A stretch of DNA of 58,051 nucleotides from an uncultured Christensenella sp. Its GTDB lineage: Bacteria > Bacillota > Clostridia > Christensenellales > Borkfalkiaceae. Below the pieces are notes generated by a model. It worked only from the letters and a program-made list of their open reading frames with translations, was not told where the DNA came from and searched no databases. The stretch lies in contig CAJUHT010000011.1 of the NCBI GenBank assembly GCA_910586035.1, positions 1-58,051 on the forward strand, read 5' to 3'. The translations under genes were made by a program, and so were the position numbers. Positions 35,446 through 44,126 of the stretch are shown piece after piece. How positions within the stretch are numbered: the stretch's first letter is position 1; each line of letters starts with the position of its first letter.

Positions 35446-36582
35446 ATGAAAGCAATGAGTAAATGTTTTTCTGTCGTTTTGGCGGCGGCGTCCCTTTTAA
35501 CGCTTGCGGGCTGTAAAAAAGCCACGCCCAACAACAGGGTGGCAACAACCGCAAACTGGAATACGCGCACGGCTACGATAGTAGAGAAAAATTACCTCGA
35601 TTTTTGGCAGACGCACAAGGAGAAAGCCGTTTACTCCCTTTCCTTTAAGGAGAGCGGCAACCCCAAATATTCGGTAAGTTACGACACGGCAAACGCCGTT
35701 TACTCCACGGAATTCTATATGGAGAGCGCTTACGACTGGTCTTCGGACAAGCTTCCCGAAGATTACCGTAAAGAGGAAAAACTCACCGAACCCGTCTACG
35801 TTTACGAAACTTCGCTGACTATTAGCGGCGCGTATAAAGTAAAATCTTCGGGCGAGGAGTTTGCTTTCAGCGACGTGTTAAAGTCGGTCTGCAAATTCCG
35901 CCTTGCGGGCGAAAACCTCAAACCCGTTTACTCCCACCAGATTATACAGAACACCGCGCCCGCTTCGCTCGGCTCGGACAGCATAAAGGACAACTACGTA
36001 CAAATCAATCAGATTGTGGAAACCTTTTACAACAAAGAATTTACCCAATCTACCGCTTATATAACCGACAAAAAGACGGAGAACGCGGAAACGGTTACCA
36101 AAAAGACGGGGCTTAACAACGGCTCGGGCTATTCGGTTTTCGACAACAGCCAAATAAGCGCGGCGGTGCGCGCGTTCACCTTTACGGGCGGCGCGACGAG
36201 GTTTTTTAACACCGTTATTCCGCAGGACAATACGCTTGCAACCTGCAAAGTAACCATAGGTTCGCCCGTGGAATTGAACAGAGAGGACGAAGTTCAAAGG
36301 CAAATCGTGCTTGCGCTTGAAAACTGCACCCCAAACGATTATATTTTCTTTGACGGGGCGGCAACGGGCGAAGAAAAGAACAAGACAATACGCTACAACG
36401 CGGTTGCGCTTTCGGTAGTGGCGGACCTAACCGGTCCCACCCCCGTCAGTTGGTATTCCACCGTTGAAAACAACGACGTAAACGGCACGAGATGCGTGCT
36501 GTTGCGCAGGGATACGCCCGCGGCGTTCGGCTTGGGCACGCTTACGTACGCGCTTAAATCGCTTAACGTGGAAACAATTTAA
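35446..36582 (+). CDS. Lipoprotein of unknown function
   Basis: A 378-residue protein with a signal peptide and the lipobox TLAGC (Cys 23), so it is anchored at the outer face of the membrane. The mature domain is beta-rich with Lys/Thr-rich segments (TIVEKNYLDFWQTHKEKAVY, VYVYETSLTISGAYKVKSSG). No known domain was recognised. An alternative ATG lies at 35455. The start at 35446 is kept because the promoter would make it the first codon of a leaderless message. It is monocistronic, ending in a bidirectional terminator. Confidence 0.65.
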   Translation: MKAMSKCFSVVLAAASLLTLAGCKKATPNNRVATTANWNTRTATIVEKNYLDFWQTHKEKAVYSLSFKESGNPKYSVSYDTANAVYSTEFYMESAYDWSSDKLPEDYRKEEKLTEPVYVYETSLTISGAYKVKSSGEEFAFSDVLKSVCKFRLAGENLKPVYSHQIIQNTAPASLGSDSIKDNYVQINQIVETFYNKEFTQSTAYITDKKTENAETVTKKTGLNNGSGYSVFDNSQISAAVRAFTFTGGATRFFNTVIPQDNTLATCKVTIGSPVELNREDEVQRQIVLALENCTPNDYIFFDGAATGEEKNKTIRYNAVALSVVADLTGPTPVSWYSTVENNDVNGTRCVLLRRDTPAAFGLGTLTYALKSLNVETI

Positions 36583-36594
36583 TTTTTAAAATAT

Positions 36595-36640
36595 AAAGGG
36601 GCGGCGCAATCTTGGCGCCGCCCCTTTCGTTTTGTTTTTT
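36595..36640. terminator. Bidirectional terminator between convergent genes
   Basis: AAAGGGGCGGCGC (36595-36607) pairs with GCGCCGCCCCTTT (36615-36627). T-rich sequence follows on the plus strand, and an A-rich flank provides the T run on the minus strand. Confidence 0.9.
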
Positions 36641-37667
36641 ATCTTCTTATTTCAAAATTCTGGTTCATAAGCTGTATTATGCTCTCTTCGTCGTCGGTAA
36701 TGTTAAAATCGCCGTGCATTGTGTGCTTTATAACGGAGGAAGCCACGGCAAAGTTGACTATATCGTCGGGCTTCATTCCCCGCATTATGGCGTAAATCAT
36801 ACCGCTTGCAAAGGCGTCGCCGCCGCCCACCCTGTCTAAAATATTAAAGCGGAAAGTCTTGCTTTCGTACGTTTCCCCGTCGTACCACATAAACGCTTTA
36901 AGGCTGTTTTCACTGCCAGAATGTACGTAGCGCACGTGCCTGCCTATCGCCTTGAAGTGATACCTGTCGGAGAGAGCGCGGAAAATTCTGTCCTGCTCCT
37001 TATAGGAGGGGTTCATAGACAGCCCGTCTTTAAGGTCCTTGCCGTCGGCGTCCTTTAAATTTATAGGCTCTATGCCGAAAAGCACGTCCACGTAGGGCAA
37101 ATACTCGGTTATACAGTCCCTCGCCTCCTGCCAGCCCCACAGCGCGGAACGGTAGTTACAGTCGAAAGAAACGGTTATATTCAGCTTTGCCGCCGCCTTT
37201 AACGCAAGCAGGATAAGTTTTCTGCAATTGAGCGAGAGGGCGGGCGTAATGCCGCTCAGATGAAGCCAGGTGTAGCCCTTTAAAGTATTTTCAAAGTCGA
37301 TTGAAGTAAAATCGTACAGAGCGAAAGCCGAGTCCTTTCTGTCGTAGGTAACTTTGCTTGCGCGCACGCCGAAGCCCTCTTCAAGGAAATATATGCCCAT
37401 TCTGCCTTCGCCGTAAATGCAGGGCGAGCAGTGCACGTCGTTGCTTCTCAAATACCTTATAGCCGCCTTGCCTATGGATGAATCGGGCACGACGGTAAAA
37501 TACGAACTGTCCACGCCGAGATTGGCAAGCGACGCGGCAACGTTTGCTTCCGCTCCGCCATAAGTTACCTTAAACTCGTCGGTCATACGTATCTTTTCGT
37601 TATTGGGGGGCGACAGCCTTAACAAAAGCTCGCCCATAGTTATAAATCTCTGCTGTGAAACGTCCAT
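36639..37667 (-). CDS. kdgK: 2-dehydro-3-deoxygluconokinase-type sugar kinase (PfkB family)
   Basis: Phosphorylates KDG to KDPG, or a close analogue, using ATP. The 342-residue PfkB protein has the N-terminal substrate motif TYGGAEANVAASLANLGV and the catalytic DRVGGGDAFASGMIYA, with the anion hole and base. WLHLSGITPALS and FDCNYRSALW resemble KdgK. The pectate lyase at 20267 would yield oligogalacturonides whose degradation passes through KDG. This supports the substrate, but isomerases and the aldolase are not in the window. Confidence 0.82.
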   Translation of the reverse strand: MDVSQQRFITMGELLLRLSPPNNEKIRMTDEFKVTYGGAEANVAASLANLGVDSSYFTVVPDSSIGKAAIRYLRSNDVHCSPCIYGEGRMGIYFLEEGFGVRASKVTYDRKDSAFALYDFTSIDFENTLKGYTWLHLSGITPALSLNCRKLILLALKAAAKLNITVSFDCNYRSALWGWQEARDCITEYLPYVDVLFGIEPINLKDADGKDLKDGLSMNPSYKEQDRIFRALSDRYHFKAIGRHVRYVHSGSENSLKAFMWYDGETYESKTFRFNILDRVGGGDAFASGMIYAIMRGMKPDDIVNFAVASSVIKHTMHGDFNITDDEESIIQLMNQNFEIRR

Positions 37668-37764
37668 AAAAGTCCCCCGCTTTCTTTGCTTGAATTTATT
37701 ATATCATTGAAATTGGCATTTGTATATATTATTTTAAAAATTTTAACGCGCAACGCCGCTAAAT

Positions 37765-38577
37765 TTACAGTATGTGCATACGCGTAGATTTGCCCTTTGC
37801 GGGTATCTGCACGTCAATTTCGTCGCCCACGTTAAAAAACCGCGAAGTGTAGCCGCTGTAAGTCCGCCCGTTGACCGTTGCCGTAACGCGGTAATTTACC
37901 GCCGTTACCCTTACCGCCGAATACGTGTCCTGCCCGCCGCACGACGACAGAGCGTTCATAACGCACTTTACCACCCTACCGCGCGCCTCTATCCAGGCGG
38001 ACGGCTCTTTCCTGTACGAGCTCCTGTATACGGCTTCCGTAATAGATTTGCCTACCGTCTTTATTAAAATTGCGATAAGCACGGCGGCGATAAATGCCGC
38101 TCCGCACACAATAGCGCCGATATAAATTTTAAAGAACAAGAAGCAGGGTATCGCGGCAAACGACAGTATACAAAAGGCGTAAAACACCCAACCCCAAATT
38201 TTACCCATTTGAGAGGACGCGCCGTATGCGTGAGCCGACTGCGCCGCAACAAATTTCGCCTGCGCGGTTTGACTTTTTAAACCCTGCGAAGAGTTGATTT
38301 CCTCTATACCGTCCTCGGCTCTTGCCGCGTTCATATCTTCAACCGAGGCTTCGTTATCCTCCGCAAACCTGACCGACTCGTCCGTGCCGAGTTTAAGTTT
38401 GCCCGTCATAATTAGCGCCAGCGCAACCGCCACGTACGCCACGGCGGTAAGCGGCAAAACAACAAACAGAATAAAATTACCCGCATACCTTACCGTCGGG
38501 TTGCCATCGCTCCGCAACCCGAACCCGACAATCAGCGGTATTAAAACGAACGGGAAAAAAGCAAGCAGTTTCCTCAT
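37765..38577 (-). CDS. Membrane protein, copy 2 of a tandem pair
   Basis: The 270-residue protein has an N-terminal membrane region of about two helices. An acidic linker contains IEEINSSQG, a central pair of helices (IWGWVFYAFCILSFAAIPCF and IYIGAIVCGAAFIAAVLIAI) follows, and a C-terminal beta domain ends in TVNGRTYSGYTSRFFNVGDEIDVQI. It is a paralogue of the next gene upstream, 15 bases away. The C-terminal domain vaguely recalls DUF3592-like extracellular or cytoplasmic domains; the function is unknown. Confidence 0.5.
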   Translation of the reverse strand: MRKLLAFFPFVLIPLIVGFGLRSDGNPTVRYAGNFILFVVLPLTAVAYVAVALALIMTGKLKLGTDESVRFAEDNEASVEDMNAARAEDGIEEINSSQGLKSQTAQAKFVAAQSAHAYGASSQMGKIWGWVFYAFCILSFAAIPCFLFFKIYIGAIVCGAAFIAAVLIAILIKTVGKSITEAVYRSSYRKEPSAWIEARGRVVKCVMNALSSCGGQDTYSAVRVTAVNYRVTATVNGRTYSGYTSRFFNVGDEIDVQIPAKGKSTRMHIL

Positions 38578-38591
38578 ACTCCTCCCATTTT

Positions 38592-39491
38592 TTACTGCAC
38601 GTTTTCAGGCGCGTTTGGGGAATTTTCTATAATAACTCCGCCCTTGCCGTCCTTTCTGACCGATACCGTAAGTTGTTCGCCCGTATCGTAAAATTGCTTG
38701 CTGTACGTGTTGTACTCCCTGCCGTCGACTATGATTATAACCCGATAGGTAACCGAATTTACGCGCACGGTGGAATATCTGCGCGCACCGCCCGAACTTC
38801 CCATACTCGAAAGTACGCACGCTTTAACCACGCCCCGACAGGTTACATACTCAACGCCCTTGCGCCGCCTTGCGGAAATTGCAGTTTTCTCTAAAATTAC
38901 TTTTATTATCAAGCTAAGCAAAATAGTGCCCGCAAAAATGCAGAAGCACACAAGCGCGCCCACTAAAATGCCGATAAACGCAAACACTAAAATCAAAGCG
39001 AAGTCGGTCATTAAAAAGCCGAAGAACAGCCAGCCCAAAACTTTATCTTTTGGGCTTGAATTTTTGTAGATATTTGCCGTTTGGTCCATTTGATACTCGG
39101 CAAGCTTAATTTTGCTTTCGTAGCCGTAGGAAGAATTTATTTCCTCTATCCTCTCCGCCTCTTCTTCCGCGGCGGCGCCTGCCCCGTTAAACGACTTGAT
39201 TTCCTCCACAGCCTTTTCGGGCGCGGCGTCCGTATTCGGCGCGGGCGGAGTTGCTTCGTCCGTAAGCGGCTTATTATCTTTGCCGCCGCCGTTGCCCAGC
39301 CTGCCCGTAATTATAAAAATAAGCCCTATCACCACCAAAATAAACATTAGCGCGGGGGTGCCGTACGACATTATGCCCACGCCTATCTTAGACATTACGG
39401 AATTGTCCGTTTTGTTACCGATAAGGTTGAGTATAAACCCCAAAATCAGCGGCACGGGGACTAAAAACGCTAACTTACTTAACTTTTTCAT
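38592..39491 (-). CDS. Membrane protein, copy 1 of a tandem pair
   Basis: The 299-residue protein has the same architecture as its downstream paralogue: N-terminal hydrophobic region, linker with IEEINSSYG, a helix pair (VLGWLFFGFLMTDFALILVF and the LVGALVCFCIFAGTILLSLI stretch) and a beta-rich C-terminal domain (SVTYRVIIIVDGREYNTYSK). It precedes the second copy by 15 bases, so the two are cotranscribed and may form a heteromer. No catalytic motif is seen. Confidence 0.5.
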   Translation of the reverse strand: MKKLSKLAFLVPVPLILGFILNLIGNKTDNSVMSKIGVGIMSYGTPALMFILVVIGLIFIITGRLGNGGGKDNKPLTDEATPPAPNTDAAPEKAVEEIKSFNGAGAAAEEEAERIEEINSSYGYESKIKLAEYQMDQTANIYKNSSPKDKVLGWLFFGFLMTDFALILVFAFIGILVGALVCFCIFAGTILLSLIIKVILEKTAISARRRKGVEYVTCRGVVKACVLSSMGSSGGARRYSTVRVNSVTYRVIIIVDGREYNTYSKQFYDTGEQLTVSVRKDGKGGVIIENSPNAPENVQ

Positions 39492-39641
39492 ATCTACTTT
39501 ATTTTATCACCCGAACAAAATATTTGCAACCGAAAAAAAACTGCCCTTACAATGGCATCCTGTTATAGAGATTTCCTTCGGGGGGCAAAGAAATAGCGCG
39601 CTATACTTTATAAAAGATTATAAAGATAATTGAAATTTAAT

Positions 39642-40172
39642 TCAAGTTTGATTAGCGCAACTAAAAGTATAAATGTAACTATTAAAACAGATATTCATTT
39701 TATATTTTTTAAATTGCGATTTCTTTTTTATCTTAAAGCCGTTGTTTACAAGCAATCTATTCGATGCAATATTATCTTGCGCAACTTCCGCAGTTATCTC
39801 AATGCCACCATTCTTGCGTATCAAAGTAACAATTAAAGCCAATAGTTCCGAACCAAATCTTTTCCCCCAATAGCCCTTATGAATACAATATCCTATATCA
39901 AATATTTCCTTTTTTTCGTCAGGGAAAATGCAAGCAGAACCTATTATCTCATCAGAACTGTTTAAAACAACTGTCAAATAATATCCGTTTGGGCTATCTT
40001 CAAGACTGTCAAGTGCTTTTTGAAAATGACTATCAACATATTCCACCGTCGGGTCGCTCATATATTTGCCGTTTTCCTTATCAAACCACATTGCGGTAAG
40101 ATATGGCAGGTCTGACTTTTGATAATTCCGTACGGTTATTCTTGAAGAAATAAGTGGTTTCTCTATTAGCAT
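39642..40172 (-). CDS. GNAT-family N-acetyltransferase (RimJ/RimL-like)
   Basis: The 176-residue protein has the GNAT fold: an N-terminal RITVRNYQKSDLPYLTAMW, the beta4-beta5 region IGSACIFPDEKKEIFDIGYCI and the acetyl-CoA loop HKGYWGKRFGSELLALIVTL. It also has AQDNIASNRLLVNNGFK, typical of RimJ/RimL-type enzymes acting on N-termini or small amines. The substrate is unknown. The gene is AT-rich (many AAA, TTA and ATA codons) compared with its neighbours and lies in element 4, so recent acquisition is likely. GNAT genes are common cargo of mobile cassettes. Confidence 0.85.
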   Translation of the reverse strand: MLIEKPLISSRITVRNYQKSDLPYLTAMWFDKENGKYMSDPTVEYVDSHFQKALDSLEDSPNGYYLTVVLNSSDEIIGSACIFPDEKKEIFDIGYCIHKGYWGKRFGSELLALIVTLIRKNGGIEITAEVAQDNIASNRLLVNNGFKIKKKSQFKKYKMNICFNSYIYTFSCANQT

Positions 40173-40212
40173 TTTAAAAGTTCTCCGCTAAATTACTGTT
40201 TACCGTAATTTC

Positions 40213-40241
40213 ATTATAGTATAACCGCACTAAAAAAGCAA
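40213..40241 (-). promoter_or_regulatory. Cassette promoter (element 4)
   Basis: Reading leftward, TTGCTT (complement of 40236-40241), 17 bases, TATAAT (complement of 40213-40218). Immediately upstream is the hairpin CAAGGAC...GTCCTTG ending in a T run, which overlaps the -35 box. Layout and sequence match the promoter of element 3. Confidence 0.75.
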
Positions 40242-40302
40242 GGACTACTATCGTCCTTGCTTTAATCCCTATGCAACACACCGTTATGTCGGAGGTTTTA
40301 TA

Positions 40303-41787
40303 TCAACCGTTTATAAATTTTACCACTTCTTCAAACATCTTTTCCTTTGCAACCGAAGTTTTAAACCTTACGGGCTTATCGCGCAGGGTGGCAAGGCTCT
40401 TGGGAACAGCCATAGCCGTTGCCGCGTGCAACCTTTTAATGCCCTTAAAACTGTCGCGCACGTCGTTGCCCGTAACGGCGTAAAGCACGTCCTGCGGGAA
40501 CTTGTAGGGGCTTGCCGTGGAAACGACGACCATAGGCGTGGTATCCTTTTTATTTTTGTGCGCCCAATCGTTTACGACTTTCATTGCGCAACCAGTGTGC
40601 GTATCCATAGTATAGCCCGTGTCGCAGAACAGGTCGTAAACCGTTTCCACAACGGCGTCCTCGTCGGCAAAACCGCCGTCGAACACCTCGGAAATTGCAG
40701 CGCGCTCCTCCGCGGTTATTTCGTACACCCCTTCCTCTTTCAGCTTAGCCATACGCTCCGCCGTAATATCGGAGTTTCTGCCCGAAATTTCAAACAACAG
40801 CCTTTCCAGATTGGATGATACGAGTATATCCATAGAGGGCGACATAGTTTTATAGAACTCTCTGTGAACGTCGTATTTTCCGTTTGCAAGGAAGTCGGTG
40901 AGCACGTTGTTCATATTGGAAGCGCAATGCAACCTTCTTACGGGCAAGCCCATACGTTTTGCGTAATACGCGGCTAAAATATTGCCGAAGTTGCCCGTGG
41001 GCACGCAAAAATCTATTTCCTGCCCCTGCTCAATCTGCTCGGAGGAAACAAGGTCTAAATAAGCCGAAAAATAATAGGCGATTTGCGGAGCAAGCCTGCC
41101 GAAGTTAATGGAGTTAGCCGAGGACAACAACGTGTTTTTGTCCTTTAAAATTTTGGCGTACTCGTTGCTGTTGAAAATGTTTTTAACCGCCGTCTGGCAG
41201 TCGTCGAAATTACCTTTAACGGCAACTACGTTTACGTTGCCGCCCTCCTGCGTACACATCTGCAATTTCTGCATAGAAGAAACGCCGTCGTCGGGATAAA
41301 ACACCATAATCTTTACGCCGTCGGCGTCTTTAAACCCTTCGAGCGCGGCTTTACCCGTATCGCCCGAGGTCGCCACAAGCACCAAGATTTGCTCCTTAAC
41401 GCCGCACAAATCGCAACCCTTTCTCAAAAGATAGGGCAAAACGGTAAGCGCCATATCCTTAAAAGCGCAGGTAGGACCGTGGAAAAGCTCTAAGACGTAC
41501 ACGCCCTCCTTAATTTTTACAAGCGGCGCGGGGTCGGAACCTTCGAATTTTGCGTACGCCGCTTCGCAGGCGGAAAGCAAACCCTTCTCGTCGTAATCGT
41601 CAAGGAATTTATAAAGCACTTTTGCCGCGCGCTCGGGATAGCTCATATACAGCATTTCTCCCATTTCTTCCGCGCTTACTTGGGGAAACGTTTCGGGCAC
41701 AAACAGTCCGCCGTTTGCCGAAAGACCCTTTACTATGGCTTGCGCGCCCGTTACCGTTTCGCCGCCCCTTGTGCTTATAAATTTCAT
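40303..41787 (-). CDS. thrC: Threonine synthase
   Basis: A PLP enzyme converting O-phosphohomoserine to threonine. The 494-residue protein is of the long (E. coli/yeast-like) class: N-terminal FISTRGGETVTGAQAIVKGL, the PLP lysine in FHGPTCAFKDMAL, LVATSGDTGKAALEG for phosphate binding, and CVPTGNFGNILAAYYAKRMG. AGGAG is well placed before the ATG. It lies 39 bases after a small membrane-protein gene. Element 4 sits just downstream of it. Confidence 0.95.
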   Translation of the reverse strand: MKFISTRGGETVTGAQAIVKGLSANGGLFVPETFPQVSAEEMGEMLYMSYPERAAKVLYKFLDDYDEKGLLSACEAAYAKFEGSDPAPLVKIKEGVYVLELFHGPTCAFKDMALTVLPYLLRKGCDLCGVKEQILVLVATSGDTGKAALEGFKDADGVKIMVFYPDDGVSSMQKLQMCTQEGGNVNVVAVKGNFDDCQTAVKNIFNSNEYAKILKDKNTLLSSANSINFGRLAPQIAYYFSAYLDLVSSEQIEQGQEIDFCVPTGNFGNILAAYYAKRMGLPVRRLHCASNMNNVLTDFLANGKYDVHREFYKTMSPSMDILVSSNLERLLFEISGRNSDITAERMAKLKEEGVYEITAEERAAISEVFDGGFADEDAVVETVYDLFCDTGYTMDTHTGCAMKVVNDWAHKNKKDTTPMVVVSTASPYKFPQDVLYAVTGNDVRDSFKGIKRLHAATAMAVPKSLATLRDKPVRFKTSVAKEKMFEEVVKFING

Positions 41788-41826
41788 TTTAATTCTCCTC
41801 GTAAATAAAATTGCAAATCGTATTTA

Positions 41827-42135
41827 TTATTTATTCTTATTATCCGTCCGTTCGTCGGCGTCTGTACTGCTTACGCCGTCAGAATTCTTTTTCCTGAATT
41901 TAACGTTTCTTTTTTCCAATACAAACAAATATATTGCGTAAACTATAATATAAACGTCGCACGCGTAAAAGGTTATCCACCACGGCAACTTGTTTACATC
42001 GGTTCTGAAAAATATAAACGTGATAGCCGCTATCGATAGAGATATAGCAAGTAACAACAAAACGTTCATTATTATTGTTAAGACAATAAATTTTACGAAC
42101 CTTTTCCCTTTTTTATCTTGTTTTTTCCAAGTCAT
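41827..42135 (-). CDS. Small membrane protein
   Basis: The 102-residue protein has a basic N-terminus (MTWKKQDKKGKRF), two hydrophobic helices (FIVLTIIMNVLLLLAISLSI plus AAITFIFF, and ITFYACDVYIIVYAIYLFVL) and a charged, hydrophilic tail. No family was recognised. It lies upstream of thrC with a 39-base gap and may share its transcript. Confidence 0.5.
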   Translation of the reverse strand: MTWKKQDKKGKRFVKFIVLTIIMNVLLLLAISLSIAAITFIFFRTDVNKLPWWITFYACDVYIIVYAIYLFVLEKRNVKFRKKNSDGVSSTDADERTDNKNK

Positions 42136-42163
42136 TAGTTTCCTCCCAAAAATCGAGCCACAT

Positions 42164-42189
42164 AAAAGCGCCGCCCGAAAGAGCGGCGC
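42164..42189 (-). terminator. Terminator after the P-loop protein gene
   Basis: Reading leftward, GCGCCGCTC-TTTCG-GGCGGCGC forms a strong hairpin followed by TTTTATG. It separates the P-loop gene from the small membrane protein and thrC. Confidence 0.8.
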
Positions 42190-42208
42190 CGCGATAAATA
42201 CGATTTAC

Positions 42209-42616
42209 TCAGCAGTATTTGGCGATAAAATCGGGCAGTTGGCTCTGCTCGCAACTGCAAGTTATCGTTAAAACCAGTCCGCTCTGGTTGGCAATTTTGT
42301 CAAGCATATAGAAAGTTGCGGCAAGGTCTTTAAGCTCTTTGCCCGCAATTCTTGCAATTCCGTCGAGGTAAACGTACTCTATATCGTAATTACCCGCAAT
42401 AATACCCTTAACAAAGCCGCACAGCGCGTCCTCGCCCGCAACGTTGTACTCCGTAACGTTTATAAATCTTACGGGGCGCTTAACGTCGTGCACATAGCGG
42501 TCGGTATCGGTTACGAATACGCTTAAACCTTTCTGGGCTGCGGCATTGGTGTTGGCAAGCTGAATAATCTGTTTTGTCTTGCCCGCGCCTTTGGGTCCGC
42601 AAATAATTTTTATCAT
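42209..42616 (-). CDS. Small P-loop ATPase-like protein
   Basis: The 135-residue protein has a Walker A motif, GPKGAGKT (residues 7-14), and a likely Walker B strand ending VYLDGIARI. After it comes a short helical domain and SGLVLTITCSCEQSQLP. The size and motif order resemble a minimal AAA/kinase-like fold, but I see no lid or sensor residues that identify a family. AAGGAGG lies before the ATG. It is monocistronic by its downstream terminator. Confidence 0.55.
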   Translation of the reverse strand: MIKIICGPKGAGKTKQIIQLANTNAAAQKGLSVFVTDTDRYVHDVKRPVRFINVTEYNVAGEDALCGFVKGIIAGNYDIEYVYLDGIARIAGKELKDLAATFYMLDKIANQSGLVLTITCSCEQSQLPDFIAKYC

Positions 42617-42724
42617 TTATAAAAATCCTCCTTGTTCAAAGATATAAATCTTTCTTTTATCTTATTTTATCATAAATAGGGGGATTTTCAATACCTTTTT
42701 TAAAATTTCCTTAAAAATTTAACA

Positions 42725-43927
42725 TTATGCTATTTTAGAGGCAAATTCGGCAATACGGCGCAAGCCTTCGAGCATATCTTCCATAGAAAGCGCGTACGAA
42801 AGCCTTATTGCGTCGTCGTCGCCGAAACATATGCCGGGGGTTGCGGCGACTTTTGCGTGCGTAAGCAAAAGTTCGCACAAATCGAGACTGCCGTGAATTT
42901 TAACGCCCCCGTAGCTCTTGCCGTACAGGTTATAGCACAGAAGCATTACGTAGAAAGCCCCGTCCGGCTTAACGTAGTCCAAGCCGTAGCTCTTCATACC
43001 GTCCAGCACTTCCAGCATCTTCGCGCGCCTTTCGCCAAACGCCTCCACCATATCGCACATAGGCTTTTGGTCGCCGTCGAGAGCGGCGATTGCAGCATAC
43101 TGCGTAATGGTGTTTACGTTGGACGTGGAATGGCTCTGGAATGAAGCTATCGCCTTGGCTACGGGCAGGGGCGCGGCAAGGTAGCCCAAGCGCCAGCCCG
43201 TCATTGCGTAAGATTTGGAAACGCCGTTTATTACTATCGTGTTCTCCTTCATTTCGGGGGAAACCGCCGCTATTGAAAAGTGCGTTTCTCCGCCGTAAAT
43301 GAGTTTTTCGTAAATTTCGTCGGCAAGTACGATTAAATTGTGCTTTAAGCAGACTTCCGCAATGTCGCGTATTTCACTTTCGGTATATACCGCGCCCGTA
43401 GGGTTGCAGGGGCTGTTGAAAATGAGCATTTTGGTCTTGGGCGTAATCATCGCCTCTATCTGCGCCGCCGTTACCTTATAGCCGTGGCGGGGCGTTGCGT
43501 AAATATACACTGGCACGCCGCCGCAACTTTTTATAACCTCGGGATAAGTAAGCCAATAGGGCTTGGGTATAAGCACCTCGTCGCCCTCTTCCAAAGTGGC
43601 GAACACGGCGTTAAAAATGGAGTGTTTTGCGCCGTTGGAAACTATTATTTGCGCGGGCTCGTAGTCAAGTCCGTTCTCCTCTTTCAGTTTTTTGCATATG
43701 CTCTTTTTAAGCGCGGGCAGTCCGGCAGCCGCAACATACTTGGTGTAGCCCTTGTCAAGCGCGTCCTTTGCCGCCTTAACGATGTGCTCGGGCGTGGCAA
43801 AGTCGGGCTCCCCTACGCCGAAAGAAATTATTTTTTCGCCCGCCGCTTTCAGCTCGTTTGCCTTTGCTGAAATGGCAAGGGTCATAGAGGGAGAAATTTC
43901 GGAAATTCTTTGCGAAAGCTTAATCAT
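42725..43927 (-). CDS. PLP-dependent aminotransferase (aspartate aminotransferase type)
   Basis: A class I/II fold-type I aminotransferase of 400 residues, most like the bacterial AspB/AspC-Ib group. These exchange amino groups between aspartate and 2-oxoglutarate, some with broader specificity. The motifs are GVGEPDFATPEHIVKAAKDA, YTKYVAAAGLPALKKSI, FNSPCNPTGAVYTESEI, the PLP lysine in VINGVSKSYAMTGWRLGYLA, and the substrate arginine near DAIRLSYALS. AAGGAG precedes the ATG. It could supply aspartate for the NAD and threonine pathways also found here. Confidence 0.9.
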   Translation of the reverse strand: MIKLSQRISEISPSMTLAISAKANELKAAGEKIISFGVGEPDFATPEHIVKAAKDALDKGYTKYVAAAGLPALKKSICKKLKEENGLDYEPAQIIVSNGAKHSIFNAVFATLEEGDEVLIPKPYWLTYPEVIKSCGGVPVYIYATPRHGYKVTAAQIEAMITPKTKMLIFNSPCNPTGAVYTESEIRDIAEVCLKHNLIVLADEIYEKLIYGGETHFSIAAVSPEMKENTIVINGVSKSYAMTGWRLGYLAAPLPVAKAIASFQSHSTSNVNTITQYAAIAALDGDQKPMCDMVEAFGERRAKMLEVLDGMKSYGLDYVKPDGAFYVMLLCYNLYGKSYGGVKIHGSLDLCELLLTHAKVAATPGICFGDDDAIRLSYALSMEDMLEGLRRIAEFASKIA

Positions 43928-44001
43928 ATGCGCGTTACTCCTTGGGTTAAAGCCGCAATACGGATAAACCTATGCAACTTTAAAGAAATTATTTCCATTT
44001 T

Positions 44002-44030
44002 ATTATACATATAATCACTAATTTTGGCAA
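44002..44030 (-). promoter_or_regulatory. Promoter of the aminotransferase gene
   Basis: Reading leftward, TTGCCA (complement of 44025-44030), 17 bases, TATAAT (complement of 44002-44007). The leader of about 75 bases ends in AAGGAG. Confidence 0.7.
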
Positions 44031-44126
44031 GCGCACAGCCGAAATTTTATAATTATGCACAATTTGTTAATATTTTTAATTGAAATTGCCCCGTTTAAAC
44101 ACTATACAAACGAAAGCGGCGGGAGT

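Larger units (their letters stand above)
39538..40296 (-). mobile_element. Candidate single-gene mobile cassette (element 4, acetyltransferase cargo)
   Basis: A unit of about 0.76 kb. Reading leftward, the left end is CATAGGGATT (complement of 40264-40273) and the right end GGAAATCTCTATAA (complement of 39563-39576). The leader, from the end motif through a hairpin, promoter and TAAACAGTAATTTAG, is nearly identical to that of element 3. The right end instead matches element 2: ATAGCGCGCTAT then GGAAATCYCTATAA then CCATT. Leader, cargo and right end therefore assort independently. It is AT-rich within GC-richer flanks. Confidence 0.5.
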
